In this document: one piece after another, positions 1 through 15,374 of the stretch
Position numbering within the stretch: position 1 is the stretch's first letter
Layout: the number at the start of each line of letters is the position of its first letter
Source: Trametes villosa
Taxonomy: Eukaryota > Basidiomycota > Agaricomycetes > Polyporales > Polyporaceae
DNA: 64,000 nt
NCBI GenBank assembly: GCA_002964805.2
Contig: PUDQ02000001.1
Location: forward strand, 3,558,001 to 3,622,000
Reading direction: 5' to 3'
Position numbers and translations under genes: made by a program
Notes under the pieces: model-generated
What the model was told of the DNA's origin: nothing
What the model saw: only the letters and a program-made list of their open reading frames with translations
Databases searched by the model: none

Positions 1-3000
1 CAAGAGCTCGAGGAGGATGCCGATCCGGAAGTTGCGGCTCTCTCTCCCCACGCCACGACCCGCACCGATCCCACAGCAGCTTTCGGTGCTGCAGCGGTGA
101 ACGGCAGCAGTCGAGATGGAGCTGGCTTTGGTATCCCCAAGCGCACAAGAACACCGGAGCCTTGGGCGAGACGTCTCGCGGACGACGGGATGTCCTACTA
201 TTACGTGAACAAGCTCGACGGCCAGGTTTCGTGGACAGTCCCTGAAGCCGGGGCTCAGGCTTACGCCGACGACGCACCGTCGCGGGAAACCGTGGCGCGA
301 AGTTCCCCCGCCGTCTCCGCCTCCTCAATACCGCACGCAAACGGAATCAATGGACGCGATTCCTCCAACTCCATGGGCCGCCTGCGATCTGGGTCCACCG
401 TGTCGCGTACGCGAGATCGCAGTGATAGCACAGCAGATCGACTCAGCATCCACTCCGACGACTCTGAAGTCTACCCCGTGAGGCGGGACCGGTCGGAGTC
501 TTCCCTGGGCGCGCAGAAGGTTAACGGGAACGGGGTGAGTCGCGTTGAGGCTGCTCCCAGTTCGTCGTCTTCTCGCTCGCAACCGCAAGCAAACCCCGGC
601 CTAGAGCTTACGGCAGCAGAAGAGTGCGCACGGGCGCTGCAGGAAACTCTCGCCCCCCAACCTCCCGAGTCCGCCGCCGAGCTGTCTAACCATGTCGGTG
701 AGGCGATTACGGCACTTCTGCGGTTCCTCAGGAGTTCGGCGGGGCCCCGTAGCCCTGATCAGTTCCGCGAGGTCGATCATCTGGTCCTCAAGGTGGTCGC
801 AGCGGTCCGCAACCTGCTTTACGTGACCGCCACCCCCAGTGGACACGTCGCGAGTCACCTCTACCCCCGGGACCCTCGCGACCCCAGAATAGCGACGTCG
901 GGGCAGACTCTCCAGGCACATCTGAAGGCCGCGCACCGTAAAGTTGCCGGGACGCTGTCAAAGCTTGTGCTATCCGCCCTGGCGATGCAGTACGACCCCA
1001 GCCTGTCTATCTCCGACAAGCCCAACAGGATGGAAGCGGATGTCGCCGAACTGGAACGAGCCGTCGTGGCATTCGTCGGGGAAGTACAATTCTTCCAGGA
1101 ACAGCACAAGCTCTCGAACTCGCTGTCCAGTTCGGGCACGAAGCGGCTGCATGGCGTGTTCTCGACTGCGAACATCGGCCTCGGGCTTCCCGGCGCGGGC
1201 GTTGCTGCCGACTGGCGGGGCCTGGGCTACGTTGCCGCAGAGGACGGCGCGGATGTACCTCAACAGGTGCTCAGCGACGACATCGTCATCGAGTACAAGG
1301 GCAGCCTGAAGGCGCTGGAAGCGAAGCTCGGCGCCTTGGTCATCTCGCTGAAATATCTGGACAGCCACCCCGGTACGTTGCAGTGCAAGTCTAATATGCG
1401 GGTTACGTAACTGACCGCTCCGTCGCGGATCCCCAGACCGCATCTCTGCAGAGGGACAGACGTCCTCCGCATATCTGTCCTATCTGCTCTCATACCTGGG
1501 AAGGATCAATGTGGCGCAACACGTCGACGTCGACGGCATCCGATCGGAGTCCGGCGCGTCCTCGGTGTCTCCGCAGTATATGCAGACGGTGGAGAAGGCG
1601 CGCTCGCTCGTACGCACGCTCGAGGCCTCTACGCAGGCGCTCTACGACGACGGCATGGTCATCTTCATGGCTGTCCAGAGCCTCGCGCGCCCAGAGCTGC
1701 TCAGCGCGAAGGAGCGCAACGGGCTCCTCAGCGTCATCGAGAGCACCGCGCCGACCGTGCGCTCGAACTGCGTCGTCGTCGCGCAGACGCTCGAGGCGCT
1801 CCTCGCGACGGGCCACGACCAGGCGGCAATCGGCCAGGGCGAGTACCGCAACTCCATCGAGTGGCGGACGTCGCGCATCAACATGACGGACGCGTCTATC
1901 GCGGCGCTCACGTCGCGCCTCGCGGACGTGCCGGCTGGGGATGATGAGTTCGTCGATATGGAGCTCGCGTTCAGCCGCCCCGGGATGCGTACGCTTCCGT
2001 CAACAGCGGAGGGCGGCAGCGGCGCCGCGTCGTCGTCTTCGGCGATGTACAGCAACGCGGGCCAGCCGTCGTCGCAGTCTTCCTTGGACATGTCTGACCG
2101 GTCACGGTCGGACAGCCTGAGCGAACCAGAGACGCCGACGTGGTCTCAGCCAGAGTCGACAGTAGGCAGCACGCTGGTCAACGGTGGGTCGGGGATCGAC
2201 ATGGGCCCCGACGAGCCTCTCGACGACGACGTAGCACCATACGTCGACGAGGAAGAACGTACGTCATCTTGCTGCTTTGTTAATTGTCGTGGGATACTTA
2301 TGCCTCATCCTATAGCTGTTATCATTGGCAAGTCCCCGTCGCGCGGTGGCGCAGGGAACAAGCTCATGAAGCTCCTCGGCCCGGAGACACCGCAAGACTA
2401 CATCAACCGGATGAACGCCGACCAGAAGCCATGGTACCTGCGGTCGAACTACGACCAAGCCGAGATCCTCATAGACCCAGATGGAAGCGTGCGTGCGGGT
2501 ACGGGGGCTGCGCTTGTCGAGCGGCTCACGGCTCATGAGCTTGGACGTACGTGGCGTCACGGATCGGAACCCAGACTATGTTGCTCATGGTCCTTCCTCC
2601 AACAGACACGGCGTTCAACAAGAACTTCTTGATGACGTTCAAGTCCTTCATGACTGTAGACGACCTCTTCGAGCTGCTCACCAAGCGCTTCTGGATACAG
2701 CCGCCTCTTGGGTTGAAACCTCAGGAGCTTGAGGAGTGGACCCGCTTGAAGCAGCAGATCGTCCGTGTCCGGTGCGTTGACTGCCCTTAGGGCGTCCGAC
2801 AGAACAACCAACTCACAGGCTCTGCAGCGTTCTCAATACCTTCCGGACGATGGTCACAGACGACGACATTCTTGAGAAAGAGGACATGTACATCCTTGGA
2901 CGGATGAAGGAGTTTGCTTCCCACGAGGAAGTCGTCACCTTCGCCGCAGCCAAGCAGCTCCTTATTCTCATTGAGCGCGCGGTACGCTACTTCCCCGTAT

Positions 3001-4067
3001 CCCTCTGTGACCGAACTTATCCGTCTTCATTAGCAACGGGGCGGCGACACCGCGATCAAGACGACCAACACCGTCCCGATCACGCCTCCGGCGCCGATTG
3101 TGCCCAAGAGCAAGAAGGTCAAGCTCCTAGAGATCGACCCTCTCGAGCTCGCGCGGCAGCTTACCCTGATGGAGGCGGCGCTCTACAAGAAAATCAGGCC
3201 GATGGAGTGTTTGCAGCGTTCGCGAGAAGCGAAGCCCGGGAAGACGGCGGATAACATCACCACGATCATCCAGCTGAGCAACAGGGTGAGTGACATCGAG
3301 GACATGCGTTCTGAGTTAGGGTTATTGAGCAACGTGCACAGATTGCGAACTGGGTAGCCGAGTCCGTGCTCGCCAAAGAGGACTCGCAGAAGCGGGCGCG
3401 AGTGGTCAAGCATTTCATCAACCTCGCGGACGTCAGTCTTCCATATACCAGGTCTTTTGTACCGGGCCGCTGACTCTGCGTGATAGCGATGTCGAGGAAT
3501 GCAGAACTACTCGACGATGACGGCAGTGATCTCGGGCCTGAATACCCCTCCGATTCGGCGGCTGAAGCGGACATGGGAGCAGGTGAACGCGAAGATCATG
3601 TCCCAGCTGAAGGTCTGCGAGTCGACTATCGATACCAACAAGAACTTCAATAATTACCGATCGCTTCTGGCAACGATCCAACCCCCTTGCGTGCCTTTCA
3701 TCGGTATGCTCTCTTGGCTTATGTTCTCCGTCGGTCCCCTTCCTGATCGAGATACCTAGGTGTCTACCTCACCACGCTCACGTTCATCAACGATGGCGCG
3801 GAAGACAAGCTGGCCGGCAACATGATCAACTTCCGCAAGCGGCAGAAGGCGGCGGAGGTCATCCAGGACATCAAGCGGTGGCAGGCGAAGCCGTACAACT
3901 TCCAGACGGTCGCGCCCGTACTCGCGTACCTCGAGGAGTCCTTCCAGCAGTACGTCGACGGCACAGACTACGGCGACCAGTTCTGGAACCTCAGTCTGGA
4001 GCGGGAGCCGCGCGAGCGCGAGGACGAGAAGATGGCACGGCTGCTGCAGGAGAGCGGCTTCTTGTAG
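1..4067 (+). CDS. Ras guanine-nucleotide exchange factor (Cdc25/Ste6 type) with WW domain, 5' partial
   Basis: A RasGEF catalyses GDP release from Ras at the plasma membrane, upstream of cAMP and MAPK signalling. The reading frame is open from base 1, so the true start lies left of the window. A WW domain sits at about 157-250 (PEPWARRLADDGMSYYYVN, then W and P). A Ser-rich linker follows. The RasGEF N-terminal (REM) module starts around 2316 (PDGSVRAGTGAALVERLTAH, then FLMTFKSF) and the Cdc25 catalytic domain around 3110 (LLEIDPLELARQLTLME, NYSTMTAVISGLN, VYLTTLTFINDG, MINFRKRQKAAEVI). Readable exons include <1-1372, 1452-2258, 2316-2546 and 2606 onward, with several more; the last ends at the TAG at 4067. 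An SH3 domain often precedes WW in this family and would lie outside the window. Domain content is clear; some 3' exon edges are approximate. Confidence 0.93.
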
Positions 4068-4606
4068 ACGGGGTGGTACGAGCGTGTGTGTGTGCGTCTT
4101 TTGTGTATCCGGCCTACTTACTCCTCCGCGTTTTTTCCTCCTCACCCTCCGTCTTGCGCTCGTTCTCCTCCCCGTATCCGCGAGACCATATTCGTATCAT
4201 GCTCTGTGTACTAGTGTTCTGCCGTTCGCACTTGACTTATACCGTCTACATGCTGTACTAGTAGTTACCACTACTCGCGGACTAGGATCATGCTGGATAA
4301 CCACTAATCAATGCGTGATGCTGCCCTCCCAAACCTGTGTGTCTGCGAGAGCCAATAACATACCGCGCGCGTACTCTGATGACCCTCACGGTACCACAGG
4401 GTACTAGAGATGAATGAAGTGATAAAACATATTGGATGGTACGTACGTCCTAATCCAACGCATGGAGTAGCAGGCGTGGGAACTTCTCGCGATTGAATCA
4501 AGAAGGAAACATTGAGACCGCTGCACGCTTGTGGCGCAGTGGTCCTCGTAGCTTTTGACCACAACCACCATCACCGAGCAGCTACGGCCACTACCCCGAG
4601 TCCACC
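4068..4606. other. intergenic, RasGEF 3' to DAD1 5'
   Basis: About 540 bases between two same-strand genes. It contains a short GT microsatellite at 4084-4094 just after the RasGEF stop and a pyrimidine-rich stretch. I see no ORF with family features and no RNA gene. Confidence 0.6.
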
Positions 4607-4984
4607 ATGGAGGAGGACGGCACGTTCTTCGATAAGGAGCGCGACCGCCTGACCGCCGAGATTAGCAGCGTGAGTTTCTTCGTAAACTGCTACTTTGCGA
4701 GCCTCCATAGATGATCGGGACGCGTCCTCGCGCAGGGATTTGAGGAGCTGCTCTCGTCGAGCAACAACCTGAACCGCAAGCTCGAGGAGGTGCTCGGCAT
4801 GACGCGGGAGTACGAGACGATCGCGGCGCTCTGGCAGAGCTTCCACGAGCTCATGCGGGGTCAGCAGGACGAGGGCGAGGAGCCCGCGGAGGCTGAGCCA
4901 CACGGGCTTCCAGGGACGGGCGGACATGTCCTCGCAGCGTCGAAGTCTGGGAACGGCGGGACGGACCAACAGCAGGGTTCATAA
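4607..4984 (+). CDS. dad1: DASH/DAM1 complex subunit DAD1
   Basis: DAD1 is a small subunit of the ring-forming DASH complex that couples kinetochores to spindle microtubules. Two exons are read: 4607-4669 and 4736-4984, joined in phase 0 across a 66 bp intron (donor GTGAGT, acceptor CGCAG). The protein starts [20 protein letters not shown] and continues [20 protein letters not shown] then [17 protein letters not shown], which matches the DAD1 helical core. The total is about 104 residues, slightly longer than yeast DAD1, because of a polar Gly/Gln-rich tail. The ATG sits in a CCACC context. The gene is convergent with PKC1, with about 225 bases between stops. Confidence 0.9.
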
Positions 4985-5208
4985 CACAGACCAGGACACG
5001 CTGGGCGCCCTAGGATCGATGTGGTCGGGACAGAGACGTATGTATGCACACCTTGACAGATCTGAAGGCGTGATGAAGTTGTCATTTGCGGGTTGTCGTG
5101 AACACAACAGGTATCCAAATACAGCGAGGGGGGCGGAGGACAAAGTGCACAATATGCGACAGAACAGGGAAAAACGTAATAAGTATCGTGAAGGCGGTCG
5201 TGTCTCTC

Positions 5209-9182
<3,974 letters not shown>

Positions 9183-9452
9183 GGCGGTCTATGTGGTCGT
9201 CGCCCGCGGTGGCGGGGTGCGTGGCTCGGTCGGCAGACTGGAGGAGGAGAAGACAAGGATGGGTTTGCTGAGAGAGCTCAAAGTCGGGTTCGCCGAGGGG
9301 CAGTGATTGTGTGTATCTGCTTGGGTCACCGCCACCACAACCCATAACGGGCGCGATAAGATGGCTTATCGTCCGCCTTTTGCGCGACAACCTATTCCTC
9401 CATAAACCCCCGCACCGCCTGCCCAGACGCGTCTTGCTCGAGCTCGCCGTCC
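9183..9452. promoter_or_regulatory. divergent promoter region between PKC1 and the acidic-protein gene
   Basis: About 270 bases separate two start codons that point away from each other, so both promoters must lie here or overlap neighbouring transcripts. I see no clear TATA box. Confidence 0.4.
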
Positions 9453-12264
9453 ATGCCCTCCTTCGCGTCCACCTCCGACGTGCGCGACGCCGCAGACGGC
9501 CTCCAGCTCGTCCTGCGCGCCCGACACGTCTTCGTCGTCGGCGCGCCTTCGTCCGACGCGCATACAGTCAAGGGCCGCCTCCCGGACGACCTGGACGTCA
9601 TCCTCGAGTCGGACCTGGTCATCGCCCTCACGGGCATCGCAAACCGCGTCAAAATCGATGCCCACCGCGTCCAACGCTCGGCAATAGCGAAGCACCTCCT
9701 GCACTACTTCCATGTGGTGCGTACCGCCCCGCCCCTCTTTTACCCGCGTTCCGGTGTCGTACTACTGCTTTCCCGCTCCGTCATCCGGTGCACCTTCGAC
9801 GACGCCGCGGCCAGAACGGCGAGCAGCTCGGCGTGCGCCCCGCGTCCAGCATATTCGTCGATGATTCAGACGGCGTCGCCAAGCGTGCGTCATCCCATTG
9901 GATTCCCCCCATTTCTGTGCCACAGCCTCTCAGTCGCTTTATTTCGCTCACCGTGTCTCAGTCACGCTCAGCCCAACACGGCCCATTCTACGACCCCGCT
10001 CGGCCGCCGCCGTGCGTCTCTCCGCGATCGAACTCCTTTACACCTTTCGGACGCAGCCCCTCGCCGGCGCGCAGCCGCATGCGCAGACCCCTGGGCCAGT
10101 CGCGCACAACCGTGCGTACCCCCGCCTCCGAGCGCCAGTCTATCACCGCCCACTTGTACTCAGCCTCCCCGGACGTCATGCTGTAGATGCCGACCCCGCC
10201 GCGAGCGCGGCTGCGGACCCCTTTTCCCCGCACGCCTTTCTTCCCCTACTCGCCGCGCTCGACCGCACGGTGGAGAGGTTCGCGGTCTCCCAGCTCATAA
10301 GGTGCGCGCCGCACTGCCGCTCCGTCGTGCCCGGTTATCCTGAATTTGAGCGGCCGGCAGGCGCTACCCGCTGATTTTCGGGCCGTGGCGCGAGGTGCGC
10401 CGCATATACCCAGCTCCCGGCGGCATATGACTGACGGAGCCGCGTTCGACGCCGCTTCGGGGAGCAGCGTTATGATGCGGAGGTCGCAGCCTCGCAGAAG
10501 CTCGCCCGCGCGGTGGCAGATATCATCGCACGTTCTCCACATTCGCAATTCCGCCAGCAGTCGCGTCGGTTGGTAAAGGTGATATATCCGTCTACGCTGC
10601 GGTGGCTTTTCGCTGAGCTCAAGCGGCTACGCTCCAGACGATGCGGAAGAACTGCGCCGCTGCGTCGTCTACGTCAAGGGTCGCTCTGCGCGGGCTCCTA
10701 CCTGATACCCAGGCCGGCGCCGACGAGTCCCTCCCTCTGGACGGCCTAGGTGAACTATCCTCGACCGCGGATAATTTTGACATTTTGTGCCATTCGATGG
10801 AGCGGTTATTCAAGGCCGGCCCAAAGCCGGCACGCTACAAGGTATTTTCTTGTTTCTCGCATATATGCCTCTCCTCTTCGCTTCGACCAGTCAGAGTGCG
10901 CTAAAATTGCGTCCCCCGGTGTCTTGTTTCCGCTCGCATCGCGAATATCGACAGAGTCAATCCTCGTCGGGCGTAAACGGGAGCGCGGCGAAGGACGCGG
11001 ACGACGACTTCACGCTGTCGGAATGCCGCTCCGAGTCGCCTCCGGCGATGTTCCGCGTCGCGGGCGAGGAGGGCGGGCGGTGCGCATCTTGGGCTGGGCT
11101 CGATCTGGACTTGGACTTGGATCTGGAGGTGCACGCTCGGGACCGCGTCGAGCTGTGTTTCGACGAAGACGAGGATGCGGACGCAGAGACGGTGGGTGGG
11201 AGCCAGGAGCTCGAGTTGGGCGGCGACCTCTTCTTCAGCGACGACGAGGGCGAGACTAGCCCCTGGGACGCCGAGGAACTGGAGCCTTTGAGTGCCCCTG
11301 ACGCCACTATGGACACGGACACGGACGACTTCGACGACCTCTGGGCGAGTTCGCAGTCGACGCTGGACGTTCGTGCTTTCTCTTGTGCCTCTCCTCCGCT
11401 TGTGGTGATCGACGGCTGCTTGCTTTACAGGACGAGGCTTTTGAGTGGGAAGACCGCGCGTTGGGCCTCGGATCGTCCCAACCGTTGGGCGCTGCTAGTG
11501 CCTCGTTCTCCGATCCTTATCCGCGCCCTAGAAGCCCGGACGTATTTCTGGCTCACGATGACGACGACGACGACGTCCGTGGCTGGCTAGACTCTGGCCG
11601 CCCCTGCCCCGCGGAAGCTGAAGAGAGGCTCGACGATCTCTGCACCCAGGCCGGCACCGGGCTTCAGGGCATTCTCGAACTTATGCTCGTGGACGCTGTA
11701 GGGCCGCAGTCTGACTCCTTGGGGCTTGAGCTTTCCTTTGCGGACGAGGACGAACCTGGGACTGGTCTGCTGGGACGTGCTGGAGACGCTCTGGGGGCTA
11801 CGCTGACAGGACACCTGCCCGTTCGCGCGGGCGACGATCTCGCATACGGCATCGGCGGGTCTCGCGCTCCTCCCCTGGCGCCCTTCACATTGACCGCGAC
11901 GCACGGCACGCTCTCCGGCGAGTCCTCCGGGCGATCATCTGACAGCCGCACGCACCCTTCCGAGCTCGCGAGGGCCCGCTTCTCTTCGCGCTCGCCCTCC
12001 CCTGAGCCTGACGCGACGGCAGGCCGGGGCAGCCCGCTAGGCTCATCCGAGGGGACGTGCCCTCCCGCGGCGCGGCGGGCTATCGATGGAGGGGCACATG
12101 GGCGGAACGAGGACGGCCTCGTTGCGGGGCACGCGCCGCGGACGATAAGGCCTGGGCAGGAGGGGCTCGCGAAGGGGTGGGCCGGCAGGGCTCTCGGGAC
12201 GCGGGTGTCTGATAGGGAAGGAGGGGAAGAGGGCGAGGAGGACGCGATGCTCTGGGCTGAATAG
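9453..12264 (+). CDS. Unrecognised multi-exon protein with an acidic C-terminal half
   Basis: I do not recognise the family. Exon 1 (9453-9716) encodes MPSFASTSDVRDAADGLQLV through ALTGIANRVKIDAHRVQRS to HYFHV. Exon 2 is about 9815-9884 (NGEQLGVRPASSIFVDDSDG). Later exons read FLPLLAALDRTVERFAVSQL, RYPLIFGPWRE, RYDAEVAASQKLARAVADII and TADNFDILCHSMERLFKAG. The last two exons (about 10955-11368 and 11431-12264) are very rich in Asp, Glu and Ser, with runs of LDLDLDL and DDDDDD, and contain no known fold I can name. The conserved-looking helical N-terminal half supports a real gene. One junction near 10,620-10,720 could not be resolved cleanly, so this could also be two adjacent genes. The stop is TAG at 12264. 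Confidence 0.55.
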
Positions 12265-12721
12265 GGCGCCCCCGTGCGGATTCCCATGCGCGCCGCGGTG
12301 GCGGACGGTGTATATATACGGCGCGGGTGCAGCGGGGACGAGGCTGAACTCTCCGCGGTGTCTGCTGCAACCTAGATCGCTGGTGTGCTTGCATTTGTGC
12401 TACTGCTACTGCTAGCGCTGTGCCCAGAGCCAAGGCGACGCGACGGCGAATCCAAGTGGACAGGCGCGCGGAGATTACGTCACAGCCGGTGCAAGTTGGG
12501 GTCCGCTGCTACTCCGCCGCTGCTGAGTGTGTCGGAGTGCGAAAGGTGCGGGATAGAGAGCGGGCGGCTGTTCTGGGAGAGGCTCAGCAACTGACTGCCA
12601 TTTGCCATTCGAATCTGAAATCGCCGCCGCTGCTTCTCCCCGCCCAGGCTTCCGCCCTCGCCCATCCCGCTCGACAGAGCCTCCCGTCCTTCCCCTGCTC
12701 GCACACCGCCCTCCAGACACC
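12265..12721. promoter_or_regulatory. intergenic with TATATATA box upstream of endosulfine
   Basis: About 457 bases. A TATATATA run lies at 12311-12318, roughly 400 bases upstream of the endosulfine ATG. It would imply a long 5' leader if used. The last 100 bases are pyrimidine-rich, typical of fungal transcription start regions. No other gene is visible. Confidence 0.4.
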
Positions 12722-13329
12722 ATGCTGCCCGCCAAGCGCAACAAGGTTGACCTCAGCGTGCGTTCTGTACTGCCCAACTCATCGCCGGAGCGCGCGGCGG
12801 TGCATGCGCAGTAGCAACTGACATCCGCCGTCCCGTAGAAACTCACGGAGGAGGAGCAGAAGCTCTTCCGCCTCTACGGCAAGCTCCCGACACACAAGAA
12901 TGTGCTCACGAAGATGCAGAAGGTGCGCCGCATTTGTCTGATATATCCGTGCGTATCTGACCACCCCCGCGCGCGTGATTGTAGGAACGGAAGTTCTTTG
13001 ACTCTGGGGACTATGCCCTGAGCAAGGCTGGCAAGGCGCCCCAGAACACCGTCGGCACCGCCATCCCCAGTCCCGAGAAGTACGTCGTCCTCCCCACGGC
13101 GTGCGCCCGCGCGCGCCGCCTGTTTGTGCGCACTGATGCTAATCACCCGCGCCGCACCTTCAGCATCCCTCACGCCACCTCGCCCCCGGTGCACCAGTCG
13201 CTCTCGGTCTCCCCGACGAACTCGAACATGACCCCGATCCCCGCGAAGGAGAGCCCGCTGACGGAGCCCAAGCCCGCCGAGGAGGACGAGCCCATCGCGG
13301 ACGCGGAGGACGCCGAGGAGGAGGCCTGA
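12722..13329 (+). CDS. igo1: Endosulfine/ARPP-19 family PP2A-B55 inhibitor (Igo1 type)
   Basis: Endosulfines are small disordered proteins that inhibit PP2A-B55 after phosphorylation by Greatwall/Rim15, linking nutrient status to quiescence or mitotic entry. Four exons are read: 12722-12757, 12839-12922, 12985-13079 and 13164-13329. The core reads KLTEEEQKLFRLYGKLPTHK, then the diagnostic KFFDSGDYALSKAG, whose Ser in FDSGDY is the Greatwall target. The tail is Pro/Ser- and Glu-rich and ends DAEDAEEEA. Length is about 126 residues, normal for the family. Introns split the coding sequence right after MLPAKRNKVDLS and again after MQK. Confidence 0.95.
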
Positions 13330-15374
13330 GCGCACCCTACTCGCAGACGCCCGCGCCCGCCCCACCGTCATCACCCTCGCCCTGCCCTCCCCGTTTGCGC
13401 GCACCATGGCAACTGTAGTCCCATCTGGCAGGGGGCCGCCCCCGCTCGTATCCACGGCCTCCACCCGCCGCTCCAACTTCGGGCCGCCCGCTGACTCGGC
13501 CACCTGACGTGCGATGCGCCCCCGCCACAACGCTCCTCGGCTTCCATTTGCCCTCCTGCCCCGGTTCGCGCTCTCTACGGATCCCCAACGCCATCATGTC
13601 CCCAATCCCATTGGCATCACCCACCACGCCCGTATCCATATCCCATTGTATCGCATCCTGGACCCCATCCCATCACTTCACGATCGTCCCCGCCAACTCT
13701 GTCGTCTATCTACCTGCTGTACTGGAGCATCATATACACTACTTGCACCCGGATCGCGCGCGGCGTGCGTACTGCGTGTCCGTGAGATCCTCGTGCACAC
13801 CCCTGCACCCATATTTTCGTCTACTTCTCACCTCTCACCCCTCCACGTCCTGCCCCTTCTCTAGCATCCACGTTTTGGAGCAGGGAGCCGTGTGTGCGCC
13901 CGGGAGCAGACCAAGAAGCAGAGAGGCCGTCCTCCGCCGCAGCTGTACTGTATGTATATCCACCCGCGAATCATGCGCTCATATGCCCCCGGTGCGCCCC
14001 CGATTCTGCTTTCCCAGTCAGATCTCAGACTTCGCTTTCCCCTATCCCCTCCTCTCCCACCTTCCAGGAAGCTATTCTTCTTGTAATACCAGCGGGCGCA
14101 TGCACGGCCTCGCGCGCGTCCTCTGCGCACGTGTGCGGCCGTGAACTGCTGCTCGACGTACCTCGCAGATATAATGTAATGTGTACATGATATTTTCAAA
14201 TCCTTCTTTGCTGAGGTAGAAGACCGACGGCTTTGTTCTGCGAGTTCACGGATACTCGTGCACGGCTCTTGGAAACCTTTGCACGCATCTATATCTTGTG
14301 GGCTCTCCCACAGAGCATAGTAAGTTTCCCTCTGGAGCATACACGAAGATGAACCTGCACGCGCTTCGTGCATGTTGCCGGCGACATACCCCTGGGATGC
14401 TCCGTACGCGCAGTAGTGCACGCCAGCCATGTAATGAGAAATCGTGCAGAAGTACCGCAAGCCTCTCGGGAGGAGCGTGCCTCAAAGTACGTACTAGAGC
14501 GCTGCATGCGAGGAAGTCTGGCCTAAACTACCGTTTACAGCCGACCCTGGATTAATGGGGTGCCAGACTACGCCGAGAGCGGGATGCTGGACAAACGATG
14601 GTAACGCTCCAGCAACTCTTTGATACAACCGCAGACCTGCTGTAGATTGTAGTAGCGTATCTGAACTTTGTATTTGAGGGAGATATCTACGTAAGGAGTT
14701 GGGGATGTTGGGCACTTCAGCACACCATTAAACCCCGGATTGCGGCAGTAGTAGTATGAGGTGAGGTTTTCCCCTTGCGAGCAGCACACCTCACCACACC
14801 CCTGCATATGCTGGTACCTGTATGGATATAGACGTTCAAGAACATGTTTGGGGCGGTCACTACGACCCAGGTCGGCTGTTGTAGTCGAAGAGTTTCCAGC
14901 GACCGAGGCGTAAATATTACTGTGGGGCCAGACGGACAGCCTGGCTCACCCGCCTACCTTTCCACGACAATCGCGGCTGGTAGATCGCGAGTGACGGCAA
15001 ACTGGACTGCAGGTCGCGGCGAGGCTTGAATCTGTTTCACTGGATGTATTGCACGACTATAGTTGGAAAGAGAGAAAGAGAGATCTATGGTGAGTTCCGG
15101 GATAAAATACGACTACAATGTGGCAGTAACGACGGGTAGATGACGGCGGAAAAAGACCTATAGTATACAATACTACCGATGAGTAACGAGAGAGGAGCTA
15201 GTAGATAGCGAGCGTAGCGGTAGGAGCGATGAGAGAGATATCCGAGATCGAGAGCGAGGGGACCGAGGAGAGGAGATCAAGTATACGTATCCCGTACAGT
15301 ACCAGTGTCTGAATCTATGAGCTGCGCAGCGAGAAACCCCCAATAAGAATACGGTCCAGAGACGGCTGATCAGG
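13330..15374. other. 2 kb gap between endosulfine and the Mor2-type gene
   Basis: Both neighbouring genes end here (convergent), so it should hold two 3' UTRs. Several open frames of 60-200 codons exist on both strands, but none shows family motifs, consistent splice structure or balanced composition. Purine-rich low-complexity DNA lies at about 15,060-15,260. I see no tRNA cloverleaf. A non-coding RNA cannot be excluded. Confidence 0.5.

Noticed and set aside
4084..4094. GT microsatellite after the RasGEF stop
   Set aside because: Too short to be more than ordinary UTR low complexity.
9453..12264. Idea that the unknown gene is a homeodomain mating-type factor
   Set aside because: No WFxNxR homeodomain motif in any frame, and no MIP peptidase or beta-flanking-gene neighbour.
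13861..14460. 199-codon minus-strand frame in the 13.3-15.4 kb gap
   Set aside because: No recognisable domain, mixed low-complexity composition and no splice partner; left as intergenic.
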